Made by a program: the position numbers and the translations under genes. DNA of 64,000 nucleotides from Lachnospiraceae bacterium (GTDB taxonomy: Bacteria; Bacillota; Clostridia; Lachnospirales; Lachnospiraceae). This document shows positions 8,322 through 16,697 of the stretch, piece after piece (position 1 is the first letter of the stretch; the number at the start of each line of letters is the position of its first letter). The notes beneath the pieces are model-generated. The model was not told where the DNA came from and made no database searches. It worked only from the letters and a program-made list of their open reading frames with translations. The stretch lies in NCBI GenBank assembly GCA_017618075.1, contig JAFZUY010000045.1:1-64000 (forward strand). Direction: 5' to 3'.

Positions 8322-9749
8322 ATGGCAGAAAAAAAGCCTATTAAAATAACTGAAACCGTCCTTCGTGATGCACATCAGTCTTTGATTGCAACAAGAATGC
8401 CGACCGAAGAGATGCTTCCTATCGTTGATAAAATGGATAAGGTTGGATATCATTCGGTAGAGTGCTGGGGCGGCGCTACATTTGATGCTTCTCTTCGTTT
8501 CCTTAAGGAAGATCCTTGGGAAAGACTTCGTAAGTTAAGAGAAGGCTTCAAGAACACTAAACTTCAGATGCTTTTCAGAGGACAGAATATTTTAGGATAT
8601 CGTCCTTATGCAGATGACGTTGTTTACAATTTCGTAGAAAAATCTATCGCTAACGGTATCGATATCATCAGAATTTTCGACTGCCTTAACGATTTAAGAA
8701 ACCTTCAGGCTGCAGTTGATGCAACCAACAAGATTAAAGCTCAGGAAGGCAGAGGACATGCTCAGATAGCTCTTTCCTACACACTCGGTGATGCTTATAC
8801 ACTTGAGTACTGGGCAAAGGTTGCCAAAGAAATCGAGGAGATGGGTGCTGACTCTATCTGTATCAAGGATATGGCAGGACTTCTTCTTCCTTACCAGGCT
8901 ACAGAGCTTATCAAGGCTATGAAGAGCCAGACAAAGCTTCCTATTCAGCTTCATACACATTACACCTCAGGTGTTGCTTCAATGACATACCTTAAGGCTG
9001 TAGAAGCAGGCGTAGACGTTATCGACTGTGCAATTTCTCCTTTTGCTCTCGGTACATCACAGCCCGCTACAGAAGTTATGGTTGAAACCTTCAAGGGTAC
9101 AGAGTATGATACAGGATTTGATCAGGATCTTCTTGCAGAAATCGCTGATTACTTCCGTCCTTACAGAGAAGAGTGTCTTGCAAACGGCCTTATGAGCACA
9201 AAGTCTCTTGGCGTAAACATCAAGACATTACTTTACCAGGTTCCCGGCGGTATGCTTTCCAACATGATTTCTCAGTTAAAAGAGCAGAACGCAGAAGACA
9301 AGTACGAAGAAGTGCTTAAGGAAATCCCCAGAGTTCGTAAAGACCTCGGTGAGCCCCCTCTTGTTACACCTTCTTCACAGATCGTCGGAACACAGGCTGT
9401 ATTCAACGTACTTATGGGCGAAAGATACAAAGTTGCTACTGACCAGACAAAAGACCTTCTTCGTGGTAAATATGGTCAGACAATTAAGCCTATGAACCAG
9501 GAAGTAATTGACAAGGTTATTCCCGGCGAAAAGAGATACACAGAGCGTTCAGCTGATGCTGCAGGCTTAACCAATGAAATGGATAAGCTTGAGGCAGAGA
9601 TGAAAGAATGGAAACAGCAGGACGAGGACGTATTATCATACGCATTATTCCCTCAGGTTGCAGTTGACTTCTTCAAGTACAGAAAAGCTCAGCAGGAAAA
9701 GGTTGACCTTACGGCAGCTGATTCCAAGAACGGCGCATACCCTGTATAA
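8322..9749 (+). CDS. oxaloacetate decarboxylase alpha / transcarboxylase 5S-type carboxyltransferase (no biotin domain)
   Basis: 475 residues from ATG 8322; an in-frame ATG at 8307 lies inside the GGAGGA ribosome binding site and is rejected. The HMGL-like TIM barrel begins ITETVLRDAHQSLIATRM with the metal-binding Asp16. The carbamylated lysine is in CIKDMAG (K182), and the metal histidines are in LHTH (211, 213). This domain transfers carboxyl groups between biotin and pyruvate/oxaloacetate. It ends without a biotinyl domain, as in the 5S subunit of Propionibacterium transcarboxylase, so it depends on the carrier at 6697. Confidence 0.93.
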   Translation: MAEKKPIKITETVLRDAHQSLIATRMPTEEMLPIVDKMDKVGYHSVECWGGATFDASLRFLKEDPWERLRKLREGFKNTKLQMLFRGQNILGYRPYADDVVYNFVEKSIANGIDIIRIFDCLNDLRNLQAAVDATNKIKAQEGRGHAQIALSYTLGDAYTLEYWAKVAKEIEEMGADSICIKDMAGLLLPYQATELIKAMKSQTKLPIQLHTHYTSGVASMTYLKAVEAGVDVIDCAISPFALGTSQPATEVMVETFKGTEYDTGFDQDLLAEIADYFRPYREECLANGLMSTKSLGVNIKTLLYQVPGGMLSNMISQLKEQNAEDKYEEVLKEIPRVRKDLGEPPLVTPSSQIVGTQAVFNVLMGERYKVATDQTKDLLRGKYGQTIKPMNQEVIDKVIPGEKRYTERSADAAGLTNEMDKLEAEMKEWKQQDEDVLSYALFPQVAVDFFKYRKAQQEKVDLTAADSKNGAYPV

Positions 9750-9770
9750 TATAATTTAATCTTACATATA

Positions 9771-9801
9771 AAAACCGGCCTTTTTATGAGGTCGGTTTTT
9801 C
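9771..9801 (+). terminator. intrinsic terminator of the decarboxylase operon
   Basis: Stem AAAACCGGCC / GGTCGGTTTT with one G-T pair, loop TTTTTATGA, and a short T-run. An ATG at 9786 in its loop opens the next reading frame but is not the true start. Confidence 0.85.
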
Positions 9802-9854
9802 TTTACTTTTATGGTCGTTTTTTGTACAATTTTTATGTATGTAAAGGCGTAAAA

Positions 9855-11129
9855 ATGAAGACGATTGTAATTGGTGCGGGGCCCGCGGGAATGATGGCTG
9901 CAATAAGTGCGGCAAACTCAGGCGATAACGTGGTTCTGCTTGAAAAAAATGAAAAAACCGGCAAGAAACTTTTTATCACTGGAAAGGGCAGATGCAATGT
10001 CACGAATGCCTGCTCAAGAGATGAGTTTTTTGAGAATATAGTCAGCAATCCGAAGTTTTTATACAGTGCTTTTTCGCAGTTTAACAACACGGATTTGATG
10101 AAGCTTATTGAAGATAACGGAACGCCTCTTAAAACGGAGAGAGGAAACCGTGTATTTCCCGTAAGCGACCATTCTTCCGATATTTTAAAAGCACTTAATA
10201 ACGCTCTAAAAAAAGCAGGCGTTGACGTAAGACTTAATACTTCGGTTAAAAGCATTATTACTGAAATCATAAAAGACGCCGAAGAAAGCGATTCAAAGAA
10301 AAAAGAGTATACCAAACGCGTTGTCGGAGTAAAGACCGATAACGGCGTAATATATGAGGCTGACAAGGTTATAATCGCAACAGGCGGTATCAGTTATAAA
10401 TCCACAGGTTCAACCGGTGACGGATTAAGATGGGCAGGAGAAGAAGGCCACAGAATATCGACCTTAAAACCTGCACTTGTGCCTCTGGAAACCTTTGAAA
10501 AATGGCCTTTTGAACTGACAGGTCTTTCTCTTAAAAACGTTAGTCTTTCTCTTCTCATAAAAGACAAACTCAAATACAAAGAAATGGGAGAGATGCTTTT
10601 TACACACTTTGGAATAAGCGGTCCGCTTGTACTTACCGCAAGTTCGATTATTGCGAAGAGTGATGAGAAAGACATAAAAGTATTTATAGATTTAAAGCCA
10701 GCTTTATCTGACGATGAATTTGATGCAAGACTTATAAGGGAATTAAAAGAAGGCAACAAAAAAGAATTAAAAAACATACTCGGAAACATATATCCAATTA
10801 AGCTTGGATTACAAATATGCGAGCTTTCGGGTGTGGATATTTATAAAAAGTGTAACGAGATTACGAAGGAAGAAAGAAAAAAGATTCTCGATTACACAAA
10901 GAGACTGCCTCTTACAGTTAAAGGCACGAGAGATTTTGATGAGGCAATCATTACTCACGGCGGTGTGAGTGTAAAGGATATCAATCCTAAAACAATGGAA
11001 AGCAAACTCGTAAAGAATCTTTACTTTGCCGGAGAAGTAATTGATGTGGATGCTTTTACGGGAGGCTTTAACCTTCAGATAGCATTCAGTACAGGATACT
11101 TATCAGGAATGAGAGAAGAAGAAAATTAA
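9855..11129 (+). CDS. HI0933/BaiN-family flavoprotein (NAD(P)/FAD-dependent oxidoreductase)
   Basis: 424 residues. The N-terminus MKTIVIGAGPAGMMAAISAA is a Rossmann FAD site, followed by GRCNVTNA. The C-terminus YFAGEVIDVDAFTGGFNLQIAFSTG is the HI0933-family signature. Most members have no proven substrate; one branch was named BaiN for a proposed role in bile acid dehydroxylation, but that should not be transferred here. The start is ATG 9855, since the upstream in-frame ATG (9786) lies in the preceding terminator loop. cmk follows 18 bases later, so it is probably the first gene of the cmk-ispH-S1 operon. Confidence 0.9.
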   Translation: MKTIVIGAGPAGMMAAISAANSGDNVVLLEKNEKTGKKLFITGKGRCNVTNACSRDEFFENIVSNPKFLYSAFSQFNNTDLMKLIEDNGTPLKTERGNRVFPVSDHSSDILKALNNALKKAGVDVRLNTSVKSIITEIIKDAEESDSKKKEYTKRVVGVKTDNGVIYEADKVIIATGGISYKSTGSTGDGLRWAGEEGHRISTLKPALVPLETFEKWPFELTGLSLKNVSLSLLIKDKLKYKEMGEMLFTHFGISGPLVLTASSIIAKSDEKDIKVFIDLKPALSDDEFDARLIRELKEGNKKELKNILGNIYPIKLGLQICELSGVDIYKKCNEITKEERKKILDYTKRLPLTVKGTRDFDEAIITHGGVSVKDINPKTMESKLVKNLYFAGEVIDVDAFTGGFNLQIAFSTGYLSGMREEEN

Positions 11130-11147
11130 TATACGGAGGAATTTTTT

Positions 11148-11813
11148 ATGGGATTTAATGTTGCAATCGACGGACCAGCAGGTGCGGGCAAATCAACTAT
11201 CGCCAAACTTGTGGCTAAAGAAAAAGGTTTTATTTATGTTGATACCGGAGCTATGTATCGTGCTATCGCTTTGTATTTAATCAGAAAAGGCGTAGGAATA
11301 GACGATAACGAAGGCTTTGAAAAATACTGCGGCGAAGCAAACGTATCTATAGAGTACGATAACGGCACTCAGATAGTTCTTTTAAACGGAGAAAACGTAA
11401 ACGGTCTTATCAGAACACAGGAAGTCGGAAACATGGCATCAGCGAGCTCTACAAACGGTAAGGTAAGAGCACAGCTTCTTGAGCTTCAGAGAAAACTTGC
11501 AAGAGAAAACGATGTCGTTATGGACGGCCGTGATATCGGAACCAACATTCTTCCTAACGCGGAGTGCAAGATTTATCTTACAGCATCAAGCAGAGTAAGA
11601 GCAGAGAGAAGATATCTAGAATTAAAAGAAAAAGGTACGGAGTGTGATCTTGATACAATCGAAAAAGAAATCATCGAACGTGACGAGCGAGACATGAACC
11701 GCGAAATCGCACCTCTTAAGCAGGCTGAAGATGCTGTATATCTTGACACCTCCGATATGACAATAGAGGAAGTTAAAGATAAAATTCTTGAAATTATAGA
11801 AAATAAAAAATGA
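11148..11813 (+). CDS. cmk: cytidylate kinase
   Basis: 221 residues. P-loop GPAGAGKST at residues 8-16, followed by YVDTGAMYR and the MDGRDIGTN motif, all typical of bacterial CMP/dCMP kinase, which makes CDP for RNA, DNA and lipid synthesis. GGAGG precedes the start. In Clostridia cmk is commonly followed by ispH and an S1 protein, as here; a palindromic repeat (11821-11867) has been placed between cmk and ispH. Confidence 0.97.
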   Translation: MGFNVAIDGPAGAGKSTIAKLVAKEKGFIYVDTGAMYRAIALYLIRKGVGIDDNEGFEKYCGEANVSIEYDNGTQIVLLNGENVNGLIRTQEVGNMASASSTNGKVRAQLLELQRKLARENDVVMDGRDIGTNILPNAECKIYLTASSRVRAERRYLELKEKGTECDLDTIEKEIIERDERDMNREIAPLKQAEDAVYLDTSDMTIEEVKDKILEIIENKK

Positions 11814-11820
11814 GCCAAAC

Positions 11821-11867
11821 GGGGACGGTTCTAAAATGGTAAAAAAGGCCAAAATAGAACCGTCCCC
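11821..11867. repeat. GGGGACGGTTCT palindromic repeat, copy 1
   Basis: A perfect 13-bp inverted repeat: GGGGACGGTTCTA (11821-11833) and TAGAACCGTCCCC (11855-11867), 21-base loop. It begins 7 bases after the cmk stop and ends 26 bases before the ispH start. A second copy with the same GGGACGGTTCT core lies at 33471-33547. From memory, the motif recurs in intergenic regions of many Clostridia, where it behaves like a REP or miniature mobile element; that cannot be checked here. No good T-run follows on the plus strand, so it need not stop operon transcription. Confidence 0.8.
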
Positions 11868-11893
11868 AAATGGCCACTTTTGGAGAGTGGAAA

Positions 11894-12748
11894 ATGGAAG
11901 TTGTACTTGCCAAATCGGCCGGCTTTTGTTTCGGTGTAAAAAGAGCTGTCGATACGGTGTATGAAGAAATTGATAAAGGCGGAACTATATATACTTTCGG
12001 ACCGATTATTCACAACAAGGAAGTAGTTAATGATTTTCTTGAAAAAGGAGTAAAGGAAATCAACTCGCTCGAAGAGCTTGACGAACTTCCCAAGGGTTGT
12101 GTCATAATCAGGTCTCACGGTGTTGCAAAAAACATCTACGAAGGCATAGAAAAGCGCGGATTTACTATTATTGACACGACTTGTCCGTTCGTAAAAAGGA
12201 TTCAGAATTTGGTAAATACAGAGTCCGCACAGGGCAAAACAATTGTCATAATCGGCAACGACGGACACCCTGAAGTTGAGGGTATAAAAGGGTGGTGCGA
12301 AACACCTGCTTACGTCGTCGGAAACGAAGATGACGCAAGGGCTCTCAAAGGCGTGTTAAAAGGCGAGATTTACGTAGTTTCGCAGACTACTTTTAACATC
12401 AATAAATTTAAAGATTTAGTTGATATTTTAAAAGGAATTTGTTATGATGATAATGTTAGCGTTGTGAATACTATATGCAACGCTACGAGCGAACGTCAAA
12501 ACGAGGCCGCGCAACTGGCCGAAAAAGCTGACGTTATGATTGTTATAGGGGATTCGCAAAGCTCCAATTCCCGCAAGCTTTACGAAATTAGCAAAATGCA
12601 TTGTGAAAGAACCTATTTCATTCAGACACTTAAGGAGTTGCATTTGGAATTACCGGCTAATGCTAACCTGGTGGGAATTACAGCTGGGGCATCAACCCCA
12701 AAAAACATTATTGAGGAGGTTCAAAAATATGTCAGAACTTACTTTTGA
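11894..12748 (+). CDS. ispH: 4-hydroxy-3-methylbut-2-enyl diphosphate reductase
   Basis: 284 residues, last step of the MEP isoprenoid pathway ([4Fe-4S] enzyme). The N-terminus MEVVLAKSAGFCFGVKRAV holds the first cluster cysteine; the other two are in DTTCPFV and VNTICNAT. IRSHGV and ITAGASTP are also diagnostic. Start chosen at ATG 11894 (GGAGAG upstream) rather than the upstream in-frame ATG at 11870, which lies within the repeat flank. The last 20 bases overlap the S1 gene. In many Clostridia IspH and S1 are one fused protein; here they are separate frames. Confidence 0.96.
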   Translation: MEVVLAKSAGFCFGVKRAVDTVYEEIDKGGTIYTFGPIIHNKEVVNDFLEKGVKEINSLEELDELPKGCVIIRSHGVAKNIYEGIEKRGFTIIDTTCPFVKRIQNLVNTESAQGKTIVIIGNDGHPEVEGIKGWCETPAYVVGNEDDARALKGVLKGEIYVVSQTTFNINKFKDLVDILKGICYDDNVSVVNTICNATSERQNEAAQLAEKADVMIVIGDSQSSNSRKLYEISKMHCERTYFIQTLKELHLELPANANLVGITAGASTPKNIIEEVQKYVRTYF

Positions 12749-13985
12749 ACAAATGCTTGATGAATCATTTAAAACAATTCGAACAGGAGAGATAGTTAGC
12801 GGTGAAGTTATCGATGTTAAACCCGATTACATTATTTTAAATATCGGCTACAAATCTGATGGCGTTCTTTCCAAAGCAGAATACACGAATGACTTAAGCA
12901 TTGATCTGACAGAAAAAGTAAAAATCGGAGACAAACTTGACGTTAAGGTACTTAAGGTCAACGACGGAGAAGGTCAGGTATCACTTACGCACAAGAGACT
13001 TGTAATGGATAAAGGTTCCAAGATTCTTGAAGATGCGTTCAATGAGAAGACAACAGTTAAGGGTGTAGTTACACAGATTCCCAACAACAAAGGTGTAATC
13101 GTTGTTGTAGATGATGTAAGAGTATTCATTCCCGCAGGTCTTCTTTCAGATGTTTATGAAAAAGATTTATCCAAGTTCATGGATAAGGAAATAGAATTTC
13201 TCATGCAAGAATATGATCCCAAGCAGAGAAGATATATCGGCAACCGCAAAGAACTCATTACAGCTCAGAAGGCTAAAGCTCTTGAAGAAGTTCTTTCCAA
13301 GATTAACGTTGGCGATACAGTAGAAGGTACTGTAAAGAACGTTACAGATTTCGGTGCATTCATCGATCTCGGCGGTATCGACGGACTCCTTCACATCAAA
13401 GAGATGAGCTGGGGCAGAATAGAAAGTGCTAAGAAGCTTTACAAAGCAGGCGATAAGGTAAAAGTTCTCATAAAAGAGATTAACGGAAACAGAATTTCTC
13501 TTTCAACAAAGTTTGAAGATGAGAATCCCTGGAAAGATTTAAGCGCAAGATTCCCTGTTGGCAGCGTTGTAACAGGTAAGGTTGCAAGAATGACAGACTT
13601 CGGTGCTTTCATTCAGCTTGAAGGTGGTGTAGATGCACTGCTTCATGTTTCCCAGATTTCCAAGAATCATATCGAGAAGCCTTCAGATGTTCTTAAGATA
13701 GGCGATGAAGTAACTGCAGAGGTTACAGAAGTTAACGAAGAGAACAACAGAATCAGCCTTTCCGTAAGAGCTATGTTACAGCCCAAGAAGAAAGATGAAG
13801 CTACTGATGACAACGGCGAAGAATATGCAACAGTTGATGTTGAATCAGTAGTTGCAGCACAGGTTGAAGAAGAAGCTAAAGAGGCTCCCGCAGCAGTAGA
13901 AGCTTCCGTTGAAGAAGCACCTGTTGCAGAAGCAGCTCCCGCAGAGGAAGCTCCTGCTGAAGAAGCAGCTCCCGCAGAAGAATAA
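12729..13985 (+). CDS. S1 RNA-binding domain protein (ribosomal S1-like)
   Basis: 418 residues with four S1 domains at about 18-87, 98-167, 188-255 and 273-343; the third and fourth carry the classic TDFGAFI core. The first two are more divergent, as in S1 itself. A Glu/Ala/Pro-rich acidic tail (about 375-418, repeats of EEAPA) ends the protein. It may help ribosomes load mRNA, though Firmicute S1 homologues differ from E. coli S1 in domain number and need. The start at 12729 is set by GAGGAGG 9 bases upstream and lies 20 bases inside ispH in another frame, indicating translational coupling. Confidence 0.93.
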   Translation: MSELTFEQMLDESFKTIRTGEIVSGEVIDVKPDYIILNIGYKSDGVLSKAEYTNDLSIDLTEKVKIGDKLDVKVLKVNDGEGQVSLTHKRLVMDKGSKILEDAFNEKTTVKGVVTQIPNNKGVIVVVDDVRVFIPAGLLSDVYEKDLSKFMDKEIEFLMQEYDPKQRRYIGNRKELITAQKAKALEEVLSKINVGDTVEGTVKNVTDFGAFIDLGGIDGLLHIKEMSWGRIESAKKLYKAGDKVKVLIKEINGNRISLSTKFEDENPWKDLSARFPVGSVVTGKVARMTDFGAFIQLEGGVDALLHVSQISKNHIEKPSDVLKIGDEVTAEVTEVNEENNRISLSVRAMLQPKKKDEATDDNGEEYATVDVESVVAAQVEEEAKEAPAAVEASVEEAPVAEAAPAEEAPAEEAAPAEE

Positions 13986-14005
13986 AAATAATAATTATTT
14001 ATATA

Positions 14006-14038
14006 AAGAAGACACAGTTAATGTGTCTTCTTTTTTTA
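14006..14038 (+). terminator. intrinsic terminator after the S1 gene
   Basis: Stem AAGAAGACAC/GTGTCTTCTT with loop AGTTAAT and a run of T. Confidence 0.93.
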
Positions 14039-14056
14039 TGTCATATCTTTTAGGAT

Positions 14057-14090
14057 AAAAAATATCAGGCACCTTGCGGCGCCTGATATT
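14057..14090 (-). terminator. intrinsic terminator for the minus-strand exonuclease gene
   Basis: Stem AATATCAGGC (14061-14070) / GCCTGATATT (14081-14090). Read on the minus strand it is followed by a T-run, so it serves the convergent gene ending at 14140. Confidence 0.8.
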
Positions 14091-14139
14091 CTAGAAAAGA
14101 AAGGATGTTATAGGTTATTGATATTTGTTCAATATCAAT

Positions 14140-15240
14140 TTATACGTTAATCATATTCTGCAGAATGTGTTCTGCATATTTGTTGAAACTTTCTCTTGAA
14201 GTCTTAAACTCCGGTGTGAGTTCGAAGAACAACTGCTGGTCTCTGTAATCTCTCTTGTAGAACGGCTCGAAGAGAACGCTCCATTCAGGAAGATATGTGG
14301 ATGTCTTACGTGTGTAGCATGTAAGAGCACTTGCGGGCTCTTTGTGATCCTTTTCGATAAACTGTGCAACTGATTTGTGTACAGCCATATCTTCATGGAT
14401 GAGATAGTAGTAATCTCTGTAGTTTGAATAGAAGTATTTCATTTCTTCCTCGTAAAGAGGTACCTTCAAAATTCCGTCTATTCCGTCACATGTAAAGTAA
14501 CATCCGTTTGCGGTATATGAAAGAGGAACGGGAATTGCATTTCTGAATCTTAAGGATAAGATAAGTTCCTGTCTCTTTTTACTTTCATAATCGTTGTAAT
14601 AGTTAGCCTTAACCTTCATTACACGAAGTGATTTGTTGAACAAATCGGGTATTGAAAGAAGAGAAATCATATGAAGCATTCCGATAACGTCTTCTTTGTT
14701 GTGAAGAAGGATTGCATTCATTATTTCTTCGTCCTTACTTACAACATATTCGTGATAGAAGCTTATAAGTTCGCCACCGTCGAAGATGTCTTCTCTAATC
14801 ATACCGAGGAAGGACTGTAATGTCTTCTGTCTGCAATCCTCGAGCTTCATGAAGTTCTTGTAAGGCTTAATTCTTTTATAAATATCCAGTCCGTCGAATG
14901 AACTGAAATCAAAATCATATTCGTACTGTTCGCATTTCTGCTCTATGAATGGAATATCAAACTGATTTCCGTTAAAATGAATTAGGAAAGAGTAGTTTTT
15001 GCAGAAGTCAAGAAATGCTTTCAATACTTCGTTTTCTTCTTCATAGTTTTCGGCCAACCACTGGATTAACTGCCATTCGCCGTCTTCATAATATGAACAT
15101 CCGATCATATATAAATTTGAACTTCTGGCGCTAAAACCTGTAGTCTCGATATCAAGGAAAAGGATATCGTTAAGCGGTGCTATTGTTTCCAAAGGATAAT
15201 TTAATTCTTTAAGAGTGGTCGAACACTGAACAGTTTTCAT
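14140..15240 (-). CDS. YprB-like ribonuclease H-fold 3'-5' exonuclease
   Basis: 366 residues. The domain from about residue 26 shows a DEDD exonuclease pattern: FLDIETTG (D30, E32), then HFNGNQFDIPF (N90-F98, with D95), and a later HNKEDVIGM near residue 180. This matches the YprB-type predicted exonuclease family, whose substrate is not established. The C-terminal half (about 200-366) has no domain I recognise. It is encoded alone on the minus strand between two plus-strand operons, with its own terminator. Confidence 0.82.
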   Translation of the reverse strand: MKTVQCSTTLKELNYPLETIAPLNDILFLDIETTGFSARSSNLYMIGCSYYEDGEWQLIQWLAENYEEENEVLKAFLDFCKNYSFLIHFNGNQFDIPFIEQKCEQYEYDFDFSSFDGLDIYKRIKPYKNFMKLEDCRQKTLQSFLGMIREDIFDGGELISFYHEYVVSKDEEIMNAILLHNKEDVIGMLHMISLLSIPDLFNKSLRVMKVKANYYNDYESKKRQELILSLRFRNAIPVPLSYTANGCYFTCDGIDGILKVPLYEEEMKYFYSNYRDYYYLIHEDMAVHKSVAQFIEKDHKEPASALTCYTRKTSTYLPEWSVLFEPFYKRDYRDQQLFFELTPEFKTSRESFNKYAEHILQNMINV

Positions 15241-15375
15241 TAGATTACCTTTCCAAATGCTTATTTTACATACATTATTATCTTACTACATTTTGAAAAT
15301 TTTATATAGTATTTTTTTTAAATAAGTAGTAATATATTAAAGGCTATTTTTAAAAAATGAAAGGGAGGCAAGGAT

Positions 15376-16695
15376 TTGTTTACATTTCACGGTGGTATTC
15401 ACCCCTATGACGGAAAAGACATTTCAAAGGATAAGCCGATTGTAGATTACAGTCCCAAGGGTCTGATGGTATATCCTTTGTCTCAGCATATAGGCGCACC
15501 CGCTGAGCCTGTTGTTGAAATTGGGGAACATGTATTGGTTGGACAGTTAATTGCCAAGGAAACGGGGTTTGTTTCATCTCCGATTTATTCGTCTGTTTCG
15601 GGTACCGTAAAGGCTATCGAACCCAGAAGAATCATTACAGGTGATCATGTTAAGTCGATAGTTATTGAAAACGACGGTGCTTACGACGAGGTAGAATTTA
15701 CTCCTAATCCTGATTACACAAAGCTTTCTAGAGAAGAAATCGTTTCTCTTATTCAGAAAGCAGGTATAGTCGGAATGGGCGGAGCAGGATTCCCTACGCA
15801 TGTTAAGGTTTCACCCAAAGAACCGGATAAAATCGAATACATTATCGCGAACTGTGCGGAATGTGAACCCTATCTTACAAGTGACTACAGGATTATGATG
15901 GAAACTCCCGAGAAACTTGTGGAAGGTCTTAGAATCGAACTTTCCTTATTTAATAATGCAAGAGGTATTCTTGCAATTGAGGATAATAAACCCGATTGTA
16001 TTAAGAAACTTAAAGAACTTACAAAGAACGAGGATAAAATCACGGTTATTCCTTTAAAGACCAAATATCCTCAGGGTTCTGAAAGACATCTTATATTTGC
16101 AACCACAAAGAGAGCAATCAATTCTTCAATGCTTCCTTCGGATGCAGGCTGTATTGTAAACAACGTAGATACAATCTGTTCCATTTATCAGGCAGTTGTT
16201 GAAGGAAAGCCCTTACTTCAGAGAATAGTTACTGTTACGGGTGACTGCATTAAGAATCCTCAGAACTTCAGAGTTCCTATCGGAACAAATTATCATGAAC
16301 TGATTGATGAAGCAGGCGGATTCATAAAAGAGCCTGAAAAGATAGTTTCCGGCGGACCCATGATGGGATTTGCCATCTTTGATCTTGACGTTCCCGCAAC
16401 CAAGACATCATCGGCACTCCTTTGCTTATCAAAGGATCAGATTTCTTCGGCTACAGAAACCGCATGTATCAACTGCGGAAGATGCGTTGAAGTATGTCCC
16501 GGAAGAGTAGTACCTTCCAAACTTGCCGATTTTGCACAGAACGGCAACAGAGAAATGTTTGAAAAATATAACGGTATGGAATGCTGCGAATGCGGATGCT
16601 GCAGTTACATCTGCCCTGCAAAGCGTTACCTTACCCAGAGTATTAAATCTATGAGAAGAATGATTCTCGCTGACAGAAAGAAAGGGGGTAAATAA
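15376..16695 (+). CDS. rnfC: Rnf complex subunit C
   Basis: 439 residues from a TTG start at 15376 with AAGGGAGG upstream. It has the N-terminal barrel-sandwich domain (FHGGIHPYDGKD), the NADH/FMN-binding region with GMGGAGFPTHVK, and two [4Fe-4S] motifs, CINCGRCVEVCP (about 363-374) and CCECGCCSYICP (about 401-412). RnfC is the NADH-oxidising peripheral subunit of the ferredoxin:NAD+ oxidoreductase that pumps Na+ or H+. First gene of the C-D-G-E-A-B operon. Confidence 0.97.
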   Translation: MFTFHGGIHPYDGKDISKDKPIVDYSPKGLMVYPLSQHIGAPAEPVVEIGEHVLVGQLIAKETGFVSSPIYSSVSGTVKAIEPRRIITGDHVKSIVIENDGAYDEVEFTPNPDYTKLSREEIVSLIQKAGIVGMGGAGFPTHVKVSPKEPDKIEYIIANCAECEPYLTSDYRIMMETPEKLVEGLRIELSLFNNARGILAIEDNKPDCIKKLKELTKNEDKITVIPLKTKYPQGSERHLIFATTKRAINSSMLPSDAGCIVNNVDTICSIYQAVVEGKPLLQRIVTVTGDCIKNPQNFRVPIGTNYHELIDEAGGFIKEPEKIVSGGPMMGFAIFDLDVPATKTSSALLCLSKDQISSATETACINCGRCVEVCPGRVVPSKLADFAQNGNREMFEKYNGMECCECGCCSYICPAKRYLTQSIKSMRRMILADRKKGGK

Positions 16696-16697
16696 TC

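Noticed and set aside
9786..9854. Extended N-terminus of the HI0933-family flavoprotein
   Set aside because: The ATG at 9786 is in the loop of the preceding terminator; the FAD motif begins at the ATG 9855.
12603..12728. Extended N-terminus of the S1 protein overlapping ispH
   Set aside because: Those codons are the ispH coding region in another frame; the ribosome binding site at 12714 sets the start at 12729.
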